Shown here: positions 8,711-16,603 of the stretch, one piece after another
How positions within the stretch are numbered: the first letter of the stretch is position 1
Layout of the letters: each line of letters begins with the position of its first letter
Origin: Streptomyces uncialis
Lineage (GTDB): Bacteria > Actinomycetota > Actinomycetes > Streptomycetales > Streptomycetaceae
Length of the DNA stretch: 64,000 bases
Assembly (NCBI RefSeq): GCF_001905345.1
Contig: NZ_LFBV01000007.1
Location: 186,001 to 250,000 of the forward strand
Reading direction: 5' to 3'
Notes under the pieces: generated by a model
Told to the model about the DNA's origin: nothing
What the model saw: the letters and a program-made list of their open reading frames with translations, nothing else
Database searches by the model: none
Translations under genes and position numbers: made by a program

Positions 8711-9622
8711 TCACCCCCACTGCGTACTGACTTCCCGAGCCGCCCGCCGCAACTCCGTCAGGAACGACCGGAGCAGCGGATTCAGATTGCTGGACCGGGT
8801 GGCGACCCCGATCCGCCGGTGCAACCGCGGATGATCCAGCCGGCACACATGGACCCCGGCCGTGTCCCCGATCCCGAGCGCGGGGACCAACGCGATCCCC
8901 ATCCCGGCCCGCGCGAGGTTCACCGTCACCTGGTAGTGGTCGCTACGGCACCGCACCCGTGGCAGAAAGCCCTCCGCGGCACAGGCACGTTCCAGTACGG
9001 GCTCGCCGGTACTGCCACCCCGCGTACCGATCCAGGTCTCCCCCTCCAGCGCCGCGAGCCGCACCACCGTCTGGCGGCCCAGCCGGTGCCGCAGCGGCAC
9101 CACGACCAGCTGCGGCTCGTCGAAGAACATCTCCACGTCCACCGTGGCGTCCCGGCACCAGGGGTCGAGTGGATGCTCGAACACGACGGCGGCGTCGAGC
9201 CGCCCCGCCTCCAGATCGGGCACCAGCTCGTGCGGCTGCCCGAGAATCAGCTCCAGCTCGACCTGCGGACGCTCCGCGGAGAAACCGGCGAGCGCGCGCG
9301 GCAGCAGCTCCAGCCCGGAGGAGGCGAAGAACCCGAGCCGCAGCAGCCCCGCCTCCCCGGCGGAGTGCCCCCGCAGATCGTCCCGGGCGACCGCCATCAG
9401 ATCCGAGATGGCCTGCGCGTGCTCCGCGAGCCGCTGCCCGGCCACCGTCATCCGCAGACTCTGCGGCGCCCGCTCGACCAGCGCGACACCCACCTCCTGC
9501 TCCAGCCGCGCGAGCTGGTGGGAGACCGCCGACGGGCTCAGATGCAGGGCCTGCGCCGCGGCCACGATGCTGCCCCCGCGGGCGATCTCCAGCAGGACGA
9601 GCAGACGCGCACTGTTCAGCAT
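8711..9622 (-). CDS. LysR-family transcriptional regulator
   Basis: 303-residue LysR-type regulator. The N-terminal winged helix reads LLEIARGGSIVAAAQALHLS then SAVSHQLARLEQEVG. The periplasmic-binding-protein-like effector domain runs from about residue 90, with LRLGFFASSGLELLPRAL as its first strand. It starts nine bases after the stop of the lysA-type gene on the same strand, which suggests cotranscription, unlike the classical divergent lysR-lysA layout. The effector is unknown; diaminopimelate or lysine is an obvious guess from context only. Confidence 0.9.
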   Translation of the reverse strand: MLNSARLLVLLEIARGGSIVAAAQALHLSPSAVSHQLARLEQEVGVALVERAPQSLRMTVAGQRLAEHAQAISDLMAVARDDLRGHSAGEAGLLRLGFFASSGLELLPRALAGFSAERPQVELELILGQPHELVPDLEAGRLDAAVVFEHPLDPWCRDATVDVEMFFDEPQLVVVPLRHRLGRQTVVRLAALEGETWIGTRGGSTGEPVLERACAAEGFLPRVRCRSDHYQVTVNLARAGMGIALVPALGIGDTAGVHVCRLDHPRLHRRIGVATRSSNLNPLLRSFLTELRRAAREVSTQWG

Positions 9623-9631
9623 CGCGTCATG

Positions 9632-11011
9632 CTAAGCGCTGCCCGCGCCGGGCATCGCGAGCGGTTCCACGGGCAGCCCGTGCGCAGTCGCCCCCGCCGA
9701 CGCGAGGTATGCCGACCCGGGCACCGCCGCCGGGCCCGGGACATCGAGGCGCAGCAGGTCCTCCTCCGTCTCACGGCGCACCACGAGCCGTGCGTGCCCG
9801 TCCCGGACGAAGACCACGGCCGGGCGCGGGAGCTTGTTGTAGTTGGACGCCATCGCGTACCCGTACGCGCCGGTCACCGGGGTCGCCAGCAGATCACCCA
9901 CCCGCAGATCGGCGGGCAGGGCGGCGTCGTCGATGACGACGTCCCCGCTCTCGCAGTGCTTGCCCACGAGCCGGGCCCGCAGGGGCCGCGCCGCTCCCGG
10001 GCAGCGCGGCAGGAACGCCTCGTAGCGGCTGGCGTAGAGCGCCGGACGCGGGTTGTCGCTCATCCCGCCGTCGACGCTGACGTAGGTGCGGACACCCGCG
10101 ATGTGCTTGATGGTGCCGACCCGGTACAGGGTCATGCCCGCGCGGGCCGTGACCGACCGGCCCGGTTCCACGGTCACCGCGCCGGACCAGCCCGCGCCGC
10201 GTACCGCGTCCCGTACCGCCGCGGCCCACCGCGCGAACGACGGCGCCCGCTGCCCGCTCTCGTACGCGACCCCGAGGCCCCCGCCGACGGTGAGCCGGGC
10301 CGCGTCCGTCCCGGCGGCGAACCGGGCGACGGCCGCCGCGCCCGCCGCGAGTTCCGTGGTGTCGAGCACCTGTGAGCCGACATGGGCGTGGATTCCCTCG
10401 AAGCGCATGGCCGGGGACGCCGACGCGCGCCGTACGGCGGCCAGGGCCGAGCCGTCGGCGAGACCGAAGCCGAACTTCGAGTCCAGGCCGCCGGTCCGGA
10501 TCGACTCGTGCGCCCCGGCCGCGACCCCGGGAGCCACCCGCAGTTGCACGGGCGCCGGGGGCAGTCCCTCCGCCCGGTGCAGCCGCTCGATCCGGTCCAT
10601 TTCGTCGAAGCTGTCGACGACGAGGTGCCGGACCCCGGCGGTCAGCGCGGTCCGCAGCTCCGCCTCGTCCTTGTTGTTGCCGTGCAGCACGATCCGGTCG
10701 GCCGGTACCCCGGCGCGCAGCGCCACCCGCAGCTCCCCGCCGGACGCGACGTCGAGCAGCAGCCCTTCCTCATGGGCGAGCCGGGCCATCGCCGTGCACA
10801 GGAACGCCTTGGAGGCGTAGGCGACGCCGTCCCGGCCGAACGCGGCCACGGCCTCCCGGCAGCGGCGGCGCAGATGCTCCTCGTCGTAGACGAACAGCGG
10901 TGTCCCGAACCGTGCGGCCAGTTCGGTCAGCGCCACGTCGCCGACGGTCAGCCCCCGGGGGCCGTACGCCGAGGTCAGGGGCAGCAGTTCCGGGTCGATC
11001 GCTGACGTCAT
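9632..11011 (-). CDS. lysA: Diaminopimelate decarboxylase-family PLP enzyme
   Basis: 459-residue group IV decarboxylase of the alanine racemase fold. The PLP lysine is in VAYASKAFLC, followed by LHGNNK, HVGSQ, the glycine-rich GGGLGVAYESG phosphate loop and the active-site CESGDV. These match meso-diaminopimelate decarboxylase, the last step of lysine synthesis. The start is the ATG after GGGAGG (MTSAIDPE), not an upstream in-frame codon. A related specificity, such as another D-amino acid or a siderophore precursor, cannot be excluded; Streptomyces usually carry a separate lysA near the hom-thr genes (family knowledge). It leads a likely two-gene unit with the LysR gene. Confidence 0.82.
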   Translation of the reverse strand: MTSAIDPELLPLTSAYGPRGLTVGDVALTELAARFGTPLFVYDEEHLRRRCREAVAAFGRDGVAYASKAFLCTAMARLAHEEGLLLDVASGGELRVALRAGVPADRIVLHGNNKDEAELRTALTAGVRHLVVDSFDEMDRIERLHRAEGLPPAPVQLRVAPGVAAGAHESIRTGGLDSKFGFGLADGSALAAVRRASASPAMRFEGIHAHVGSQVLDTTELAAGAAAVARFAAGTDAARLTVGGGLGVAYESGQRAPSFARWAAAVRDAVRGAGWSGAVTVEPGRSVTARAGMTLYRVGTIKHIAGVRTYVSVDGGMSDNPRPALYASRYEAFLPRCPGAARPLRARLVGKHCESGDVVIDDAALPADLRVGDLLATPVTGAYGYAMASNYNKLPRPAVVFVRDGHARLVVRRETEEDLLRLDVPGPAAVPGSAYLASAGATAHGLPVEPLAMPGAGSA

Positions 11012-11242
11012 GGGTTCCTCCCGCTGGCTGGCTCGTGGCCATCCTGGGGCCTGCGGGCGGGGTGACAAAAGCGGATTGTTCCGGTGCTGAGCACCACGTT
11101 CTTCGATGCTCGGTCACCGGGACGGCCCTCGCGCCGGGGAAGTCGGATACCAGGGGGCGGGCGGTGGGCGCCGGGCGCTGCTTCACGTCGCCCGCGAAGG
11201 AAGGCACGCCCCCCGCGAAGGCACGCCCCCGCCCCGCCCCGC

Positions 11243-12067
11243 TCAGCCGCCGAACGCGCCCGCGTTCTCCCGTACCCACTGGGCGAACGTCCGCGCGGGC
11301 CGCCCCGTGACCTTCTCCACGGTCGGCAGCACCGTGTACCCCGCGGCCGGCGGGTCGGTCCGCATGGCCAGGAAGAAGCCGATGTCCTCGGCCGGGTACC
11401 CCGAGGCACGCCACCGCGCCACGATCTCGTCCTCGGACAGCTCCTCGTACCGGACCTCGCGGCCCAGCACCTCCGCGATCGTCGCGACCTTCTCCGGGGC
11501 TGTGAACGCCTGCGGGCCGGTCAGCCAGTACTCCTGACCCGCGTGACCGTCGGTGGTCAGCGCGACCGCGGCCACCGCGGCGATGTCGGCGTCGTGGATC
11601 ATCGCGCTGCGCGCCTCGGGGAAGCCCTCCCGGACCACACCCTCCGTACGCACCGGGTCCGCCCACTCCAGCGTGTTGGACATGAACTCCACCGGGGCGA
11701 GGAACGTCCACTCCAGCCCACCGGCGTCGACCGCCTCCTCCAGCGGACTGCGGGCCACATCGCCCTTCAGCACCGTCACCCGTCGGACCCCGGCCTCCCG
11801 GGCCAGCGCGACGATCTCCGGACCGCTCGTCAGCGGTGCGAACCCGGCGCCGTCGAAGGTGATCAGATGCGCGGCCGTCACCCCGTCGAAGACCCCGGCG
11901 AGCCCAGCCGGGTCCGTGAGGTTCCCGGCCACCACCTCGACGCCGTCCGGCAGATCCGCCGCCCGGGGCGAGCGGGTCAGGGCGCGGACCCGGTGCCCGG
12001 CGGCGAGCAGCTCGTCGACGAGCGGACGGCCGACCTTGCCGGTGGCGCCGGTCACGAGAACGGTCAT
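11243..12067 (-). CDS. NmrA-like NAD(P)-binding protein (quinone oxidoreductase type)
   Basis: 274-residue atypical SDR. It opens with the dinucleotide-binding TVLVTGATGKVGRPLVDELL, has Arg residues after strand 2 (ALTRSPRA) as in NADPH-preferring members, and lacks the classical YxxxK, as NmrA/QorB-type proteins do. The C-terminal half (EYWLTGPQAFTAPEKVA) also fits that group. The start at MTVLV is preceded by GGAGGG at proper distance. It is divergent from a WYL regulator, with two perfect inverted repeats between them, so redox- or ligand-responsive repression by that regulator is likely. Confidence 0.86.
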   Translation of the reverse strand: MTVLVTGATGKVGRPLVDELLAAGHRVRALTRSPRAADLPDGVEVVAGNLTDPAGLAGVFDGVTAAHLITFDGAGFAPLTSGPEIVALAREAGVRRVTVLKGDVARSPLEEAVDAGGLEWTFLAPVEFMSNTLEWADPVRTEGVVREGFPEARSAMIHDADIAAVAAVALTTDGHAGQEYWLTGPQAFTAPEKVATIAEVLGREVRYEELSEDEIVARWRASGYPAEDIGFFLAMRTDPPAAGYTVLPTVEKVTGRPARTFAQWVRENAGAFGG

Positions 12068-12084
12068 GGGATTCCCTCCGTGGT

Positions 12085-12110
12085 GGACACGCCGGGTGAT
12101 CGGCGTGTCC
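12085..12110. promoter_or_regulatory. Perfect inverted repeat in the NmrA gene leader
   Basis: ggacacgccg (12085-12094) and cggcgtgtcc (12101-12110) pair perfectly with a 6-base spacer, 18 bases upstream of the NmrA-like start codon. It could be an operator for the divergent WYL regulator or an mRNA hairpin in the leader. Confidence 0.55.
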
Positions 12111-12123
12111 GTCACACTAGGAA

Positions 12124-12152
12124 CGATCGCGGCCGACTTCTGTCCGCGATCG
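12124..12152. promoter_or_regulatory. Perfect inverted repeat between divergent NmrA and WYL-regulator genes
   Basis: cgatcgcgg (12124-12132) and ccgcgatcg (12144-12152) form 9-bp arms around an 11-base spacer. The arm-to-arm spacing of about two helical turns suits a dimeric helix-turn-helix repressor. The site sits midway in the divergent promoter region. Confidence 0.6.
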
Positions 12153-12218
12153 CTGCTGGAATGCCCGGGGCCGCCGCACCCGCGCGTTCCGTCCGTCCAC
12201 CGCCGCCCGGAGACCACC

Positions 12219-13280
12219 ATGCTGGAGACGTCCGCCCGACTGCTGCGACTGCTCGGGCTGATGCAGAGCCACCGCGACTGGCCCGGGGCACAACTCGCCG
12301 AACGACTCGGGGTCAGCGCCCGGACCGTCCGCCGCGACGTCGACAAGCTGCGGTCCCTGGGCTACCCGATCCACGCGATCGGCGGTGTGGGCGGCGGCTA
12401 CCAGCTCGCCGCGGGCAAGGCACTGCCCCCGCTGCTGCTGGACGACGAGGAGGCCGTCGCCGTGGCCGTGGGGCTGCGGACCGCCGCGGGCGGCGCGGTC
12501 ACCGGGATCGCCGAGACCTCCGTCCGGGCGCTGGCCAAACTCGACCAGGTGCTGCCTTCCCGGCTCCGCCACCAGGTGGGTTCGCTCAGCGCCGCCCTGG
12601 TCACCCTGCCCTCGCCGGGTCCCACCGTCGATCCGTCCATCCTCGTCACCCTGGCCACCGCGGTACGGGACCACACACGGCTGCGCTTCGACTACGTCTC
12701 CCACGAGGGCTCCGACTCCGTCCGGGACGTGGAGCCCTACCGGCTGCTGCACACCGGCCGCCGCTGGTACCTCTTCGGCTGGGACACCGGCCGGGCCGAC
12801 TGGCGGACCTTCCGCACCGACCGGCTCACCCTCCGCACCCCGGCGGGCCCCCGCTTCACCCCGCGGCCCCTGCCCGCCGAGGACCTGTCCCACTATCTGG
12901 CCCTCGGCATCACCACCCAGCCGCACCGCTACCAGGCGGTACTGACCATGCACGGCTCCGCCGAGGCCGTCGCGGACGAGGTGCCGCCCACCCTCGGGGT
13001 CATCGAGCCCGTGGACGAGCACACCTGCGTCCTGCGCGTCGGCTCCGACAGCCTCGACCAGCTCGCCGTCTGGACCGCGGCCTTCGGGTTCGACTTCGAC
13101 ATCCACGAACCGCCCGAGCTGATCACCCACATCCGCGCCCTGACCCAACGCCTCGGACGTGCCGCGTGGCCGGACGGCCCGGTCAGTCCAGCAGGGTCGC
13201 CGCGTGATCCGGGACGTACGACTGGAGGTCCCGCGGCGGACGCTCGTAGCCGGACGCGGCCGGGCGCGGCGGGATCGTGA
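12219..13280 (+). CDS. HTH/WYL-domain transcriptional regulator
   Basis: 353-residue DeoR-like regulator. The N-terminal HTH reads LAERLGVSARTVRRDVDKLRSLGYPI, followed by the GGVGGGYQLAAGKALPPLLLDD linker and a WYL domain with YRLLHTGRRWYLFGWD, then a C-terminal WCX extension ending near AFGFDF. WYL proteins bind small ligands or nucleic-acid fragments and often control the adjacent divergent gene, here the NmrA-like oxidoreductase. The start ATG follows a weak GGAGA. The last 98 bases overlap the convergent PPK2 gene, and the final 30 or so residues are low-complexity, so the coding tail looks like run-through into antisense DNA. Confidence 0.88.
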   Translation: MLETSARLLRLLGLMQSHRDWPGAQLAERLGVSARTVRRDVDKLRSLGYPIHAIGGVGGGYQLAAGKALPPLLLDDEEAVAVAVGLRTAAGGAVTGIAETSVRALAKLDQVLPSRLRHQVGSLSAALVTLPSPGPTVDPSILVTLATAVRDHTRLRFDYVSHEGSDSVRDVEPYRLLHTGRRWYLFGWDTGRADWRTFRTDRLTLRTPAGPRFTPRPLPAEDLSHYLALGITTQPHRYQAVLTMHGSAEAVADEVPPTLGVIEPVDEHTCVLRVGSDSLDQLAVWTAAFGFDFDIHEPPELITHIRALTQRLGRAAWPDGPVSPAGSPRDPGRTTGGPAADARSRTRPGAAGS

Positions 13281-14010
13281 CGTCCGGCGGGGGGACCTCC
13301 CGGTAGGGCACCGTGGACAGCAGATGGGCCATCATGTTGAGCCGGGCGCGCCGCTTGTCGTCGCTCTCCACGATATGCCAGGGCGCCTCGGGGATGTCCG
13401 TGTGGACCAGCATCTCGTCCTTCGCCCGTGAGTACGCCTCCCAGCGGGTGATGGACTCCAGGTCCATGGGCGACAGCTTCCAGCGGCGCAGCGGGTCCTC
13501 CAGCCGCTTGTGGAAACGGCGTTCCTGCTCCGCGTCACTCACCGAGAACCAGTACTTGCGCAGCAGGACGCCGTCCTCCACCAGCATCCGCTCGAAGATC
13601 GGGCACTGGTGCAGGAACCGCTGGTGCTCCGCCTTGGTGCAGAAGCCCATGACGTGCTCGACACCCGCGCGGTTGTACCAGCTGCGGTCGAACAGCCGGA
13701 TCTCCCCGGCGGCCGGCAACTGCGCCGCGTACCGCTGGAAGTACCACTGGCCGCGCTCCCGTTCGGTGGGCTTGGGCAGGGCGACGATCCGCGCGACACG
13801 CGGATTGAGGTACTCCGTCACCCGTTTGATCGTGCCGCCCTTGCCCGCCGCGTCCCGCCCCTCGAAGACCACGACCAGCCGGACGCCCTCGGCCCGCACC
13901 CACTCCTGGAGCTTCACCAACTCGGTCTGGAGCCGGTACAACTCCCGCTCGTACGGCCCGCGCGGCACCTTCGTCACGCCACCCGGCTTCGCGTTCTTCC
14001 TGCCCGCCAA
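13183..14010 (-). CDS. ppk2: Polyphosphate kinase 2 (class I)
   Basis: 275-residue PPK2-family kinase that transfers phosphate between polyphosphate and nucleotides. It has the Walker A FEGRDAAGKGGTIK, Walker B DRSWYNRAG, the lid-region Arg/Lys cluster PKPTERERGQW and FLHQCPIFERMLV. The size fits single-domain class I (ADP/GDP-phosphorylating) enzymes. I place the start at a TTG giving LAGRKNAKPGG, the usual family N-terminus, preceded by GAGAGGTGG. In-frame codons farther upstream lack conservation-like features. It converges with, and overlaps, the WYL regulator gene by 98 bp. Confidence 0.9.
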   Translation of the reverse strand: MAGRKNAKPGGVTKVPRGPYERELYRLQTELVKLQEWVRAEGVRLVVVFEGRDAAGKGGTIKRVTEYLNPRVARIVALPKPTERERGQWYFQRYAAQLPAAGEIRLFDRSWYNRAGVEHVMGFCTKAEHQRFLHQCPIFERMLVEDGVLLRKYWFSVSDAEQERRFHKRLEDPLRRWKLSPMDLESITRWEAYSRAKDEMLVHTDIPEAPWHIVESDDKRRARLNMMAHLLSTVPYREVPPPDVTIPPRPAASGYERPPRDLQSYVPDHAATLLD

Positions 14011-14166
14011 CGTCAGCCACCTCTCCCGCCGTGTCCACCGCCGCCCCGCCGCCCGGACCTCTCCGGCGCGGGCCCGGCCCTGAAGCACCGTAACCGACCG
14101 CGGTCTGCGAGGACGTGGGCGGCGGCCCGACACACAGGCACCCGCGCGCGGACACAGGCCCCGTCC

Positions 14167-14265
14167 GGGCACACCGCTCCGGCGCACGGGCCTCGGCACA
14201 CGGCTCCGGCGCACGGCTCCGGCACACCGCTCCGGCGTAACGCTTCCGCACACCGCTCCGGGCGC
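14167..14265. repeat. Degenerate short tandem repeat
   Basis: Four or five imperfect copies of a unit like ggcacaccgctccggc, starting near 14168, 14195, 14221 and 14247. They lie in the 335-base gap between the ppk2 start and the VOC gene. No gene is visible there. Confidence 0.6.
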
Positions 14266-14345
14266 CGGACGGCCTGCCGCGGCTGTGGGCGCGCGGCCCG
14301 GCGGCGCGCGGCGGGATTGTCACACCCACCTGTCACAGTGATCCC

Positions 14346-14729
14346 ATGGTCAACCCCACACCGGACGACACGTCCCAGCCGAGCACCCCCGAGGGCATGG
14401 TCGAGGAGGCCATTCCCGTCCTGCGCGTTGAGAACGCCGCCACGGCGGTGGCGTGGTACGCCCGCCTGGGCTTCGTCCAGCAGTGGGAGCACCGCTTCGA
14501 GCCGGACTTCCCCGCCTTCGTGGAGGTGGCCCGGGGCCCGGTGCGGCTCTTCCTGTCGGAGCACCGGGGCGACGCGACCCCCGGCACCCTGGTGTATCTG
14601 CGGGTCCGCGATGTGGACGCGGTCGCGGCCGAGTTCGGTGTCACCGCCGAGGAGGTGCCGTGGGCCCGGGAGATCGAGCTGCGGGACCCCGACGGCAACC
14701 GGCTGAGGGTCGGCACCCCCCTGGAGTGA
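14346..14729 (+). CDS. VOC-family (glyoxalase/bleomycin-resistance-like) protein
   Basis: 127-residue single-module vicinal-oxygen-chelate protein. The beta-alpha-beta-beta-beta pattern is clear: AIPVLRVENAATAVAWYARLGF, then the FVEVARGPVRLFLSEH strand, LVYLRVRDVDAVAAEF and the closing IELRDPDGNRLRVG. This most resembles bleomycin-binding-type members, with EIELRDPDGN as the C-terminal signature. Such proteins sequester glycopeptide drugs or catalyse metal-dependent reactions; which applies is unknown. It is monocistronic and converges on the lipoprotein gene across a strong hairpin. Confidence 0.88.
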   Translation: MVNPTPDDTSQPSTPEGMVEEAIPVLRVENAATAVAWYARLGFVQQWEHRFEPDFPAFVEVARGPVRLFLSEHRGDATPGTLVYLRVRDVDAVAAEFGVTAEEVPWAREIELRDPDGNRLRVGTPLE

Positions 14730-14744
14730 CACCCGTGGCCGTAC

Positions 14745-14778
14745 GGGTCCACCGCGCCCGCCCGGACGCGGTGGACCC
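14745..14778. terminator. Bidirectional stem-loop terminator
   Basis: gggtccaccgcg (14745-14756) pairs perfectly with cgcggtggaccc (14767-14778) across a 10-base loop. It sits between the convergent VOC and lipoprotein genes. There is no U-tract, as is usual in Streptomyces. Confidence 0.75.
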
Positions 14779-14784
14779 CGTCGG

Positions 14785-15675
14785 TCAGTGGCCCCCGGCG
14801 GAGCTGACCGACAGCTGCTTGTCGAAGGTCCGGCCACCGTCGTCGGAGCGGTAGACGCCGTCCTGGGACGCGATCACCAGCCGCTCCCCGTCGAGCGCCG
14901 TGAGCGCCTGCGGCCCGCCCCCGGGGACGGTGCCCCGCCCGGTCCAGGTACGCCCCCCGTCCGCGCTGACACTGAGCGCCCCCGCCGGGTCCACCCCGTA
15001 CAGGGCGTCCTTCCTAGGCCAGGACAGATGGGCGAGCACCGGCTGCGCGGCGGCGGCGAAGCTCTTCCCGCCGTCCGTGCTGCGCACGATCCCGTCCTCG
15101 GTCGTCGCGAGCACGGTGTCCGGGTCGGCCGGGCTGACCGCGAGGTCCACCGCGCTCAGTTCGGCACGGCTGTCCCAGCGCTCGCCGTCCGCGCTGACCC
15201 GCAGCAGACCGTTGGTGCTGTCGTAGCCGTAGATCGTGCCGTGCGCGTACTCCAGCGAATGGAAGTCGACCTCCCCGCCGAGCGACCTGTCCTTCCAGGT
15301 ACGGCCCTTGTCGGTGCTCTCGATCAGGCCCAGGTTGCTCGGCGCGTCACGGCCCGGCGCGGGATGACCGCTGGCCAGGAAGGCGCCGGACTTCCCGAGC
15401 GTGAAGCCCATGAAGTCGTCCTTGCGCTCCCCGACCAGCTCGGGCGCGCCCTTGTCGTCGGGGGTGTAGATGCCGTCGTGCGTGGCCACATAGAGCGTGC
15501 CGTCGGCCGGATCGACGGCCACACCGTGGATATGGCTGATCGTGGTGCCATGGGCCTGGTCCTTGTCGCCGCCCCCGTCACCGTCACCGCCGGACGAACA
15601 GGCGCCGAGGGTCAGCGCGAGCACGGTGACGGAGACGGAGACGGAGACGGACAGGGCGGTGCGGTGCTTCATCAT
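14785..15675 (-). CDS. Secreted BNR-repeat (F510_1955-like) lipoprotein
   Basis: 296-residue predicted lipoprotein with lipobox LGAC (Cys26). The mature part has an Asp/Gly-rich linker and then repeated sialidase-type Asp-box (BNR) turns: STDKGRTW, STDGGKSF, SADGGRTWTG and SDDGGRTF, indicating a beta-propeller. IHGVAVDPADGTLYVATHDG at the start fits the F510_1955 family glycosylhydrolase annotation, though no catalytic residues can be assigned. A hexanucleotide repeat encodes a Ser-Val alternation in the signal peptide. It is the last gene of a same-strand set with DUF305 and DUF6153 proteins, suggesting a shared envelope function. Confidence 0.82.
   Translation of the reverse strand: MMKHRTALSVSVSVSVTVLALTLGACSSGGDGDGGGDKDQAHGTTISHIHGVAVDPADGTLYVATHDGIYTPDDKGAPELVGERKDDFMGFTLGKSGAFLASGHPAPGRDAPSNLGLIESTDKGRTWKDRSLGGEVDFHSLEYAHGTIYGYDSTNGLLRVSADGERWDSRAELSAVDLAVSPADPDTVLATTEDGIVRSTDGGKSFAAAAQPVLAHLSWPRKDALYGVDPAGALSVSADGGRTWTGRGTVPGGGPQALTALDGERLVIASQDGVYRSDDGGRTFDKQLSVSSAGGH
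15628..15651. repeat. Hexanucleotide repeat (gacgga)x4 inside a signal-peptide coding region
   Basis: Four perfect tandem copies of gacgga lie within the start of the BNR lipoprotein gene, encoding alternating Ser-Val on the minus strand. Copy-number change would lengthen or shorten the hydrophobic core without a frameshift. Confidence 0.85.
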
Positions 15676-15755
15676 CGGGTCCTGATCGGGTGTCGGGCGC
15701 CGCGAGGGCGCGCGTGGCGGGAACGGCCGCGGACGGCCGGGAGCGGGGGAGCGGG

Positions 15756-15795
15756 CCGGGGGCCCGGGACGGCACTCGCCGCCCCGGGCCCCCGG
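15756..15795 (-). terminator. Stem-loop downstream of the DUF305 gene
   Basis: ccgggggcccggg (15756-15768) pairs with cccgggcccccgg (15783-15795) over a 14-base loop, just 3' of the DUF305 stop. It may terminate or attenuate transcription before the BNR lipoprotein gene. Confidence 0.65.
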
Positions 15796-15804
15796 AACCG
15801 GTGC

Positions 15805-16500
15805 TCAGAGTCGGTCGAGGATCTCCTGGAGCTGATCGACCTCGGTCCGCTGCGCCTTCACCACATCGTCGGCGAGCGCCTTGGCCGTGGCGTTGCGCCC
15901 GTTCTTCCGCTCGTCACGCGCCATCTCGATGGCACCGTTGTGGTGGTCGATCATCAGCTGCGCGAACTTCTTGTCGAACGCGGTCCCCTTGGCGTCCTTC
16001 AGCGCCGCCATGTCCTCGGCGGTCATCATCCCGGACATCCCGCCGGATGCGCCGGACCCCTCGGACCCGCCCGAGTGGCCGCCGTGGTCCGTGCCGTCGG
16101 CGGACTCGGGCTTGCCCCACGCCTTCAGCCAGGACCGCATCTTCTCGATCTCGGGGTCCTGGGCCCCGGAGATCTCCTTGGACAGGGACGTGATCGCGGC
16201 GTCCTTCGCACGGCCGTCCGCGAGCGCGGACATCTCCAGGGCCTGCTCATGGTGGGGGATCATCATCTGCGCGAACATCACGTCCGCGTCGTTGAAGGCA
16301 CCGGGCGCCGGGTTGTCGCCGGACGCCTCACCGGAGCCGGTCGCGCTCGGCGCGGCGGACCGGTCGCTGCCGTGGTCCATGCCGTCCATGTCGTTGTCGT
16401 CGCCGCCGCACGCGGCGAGCAGGAGCGACGCCGCGGCGACCGCGGAGACCAGGGCGAGACGGCGGACCGGACGGCGCGGGACACGCGTGAAGGCGGTCAT
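15805..16500 (-). CDS. DUF305-domain lipoprotein
   Basis: 231-residue lipoprotein with lipobox LAAC (Cys31) and a Met/His/Asp-rich linker (DMDGMDHGS). Two copies of the DUF305 ferritin-like helical motif follow: ADVMFAQMMIPHHEQALEMS near residue 72 and FDKKFAQLMIDHHNGAIEMA near residue 180, separated by an HGGHSGG stretch and a Met-rich loop. DUF305 proteins are often found with copper or other metal-handling genes; the paired His in each motif could bind metal. No cytoplasmic role is expected. The adjacent DUF6153 and BNR lipoprotein genes on the same strand are regular companions in Streptomyces. Confidence 0.9.
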   Translation of the reverse strand: MTAFTRVPRRPVRRLALVSAVAAASLLLAACGGDDNDMDGMDHGSDRSAAPSATGSGEASGDNPAPGAFNDADVMFAQMMIPHHEQALEMSALADGRAKDAAITSLSKEISGAQDPEIEKMRSWLKAWGKPESADGTDHGGHSGGSEGSGASGGMSGMMTAEDMAALKDAKGTAFDKKFAQLMIDHHNGAIEMARDERKNGRNATAKALADDVVKAQRTEVDQLQEILDRL

Positions 16501-16603
16501 GTCGAAACCTCTTGACTGTTCGGTTCTGCGAGAAGGAGCTCATGACGCGAGGGCGGGCACGGCTCGGCCGGGAACGGCACGAGGGGCCCGCGGTGGCGTC
16601 GGC

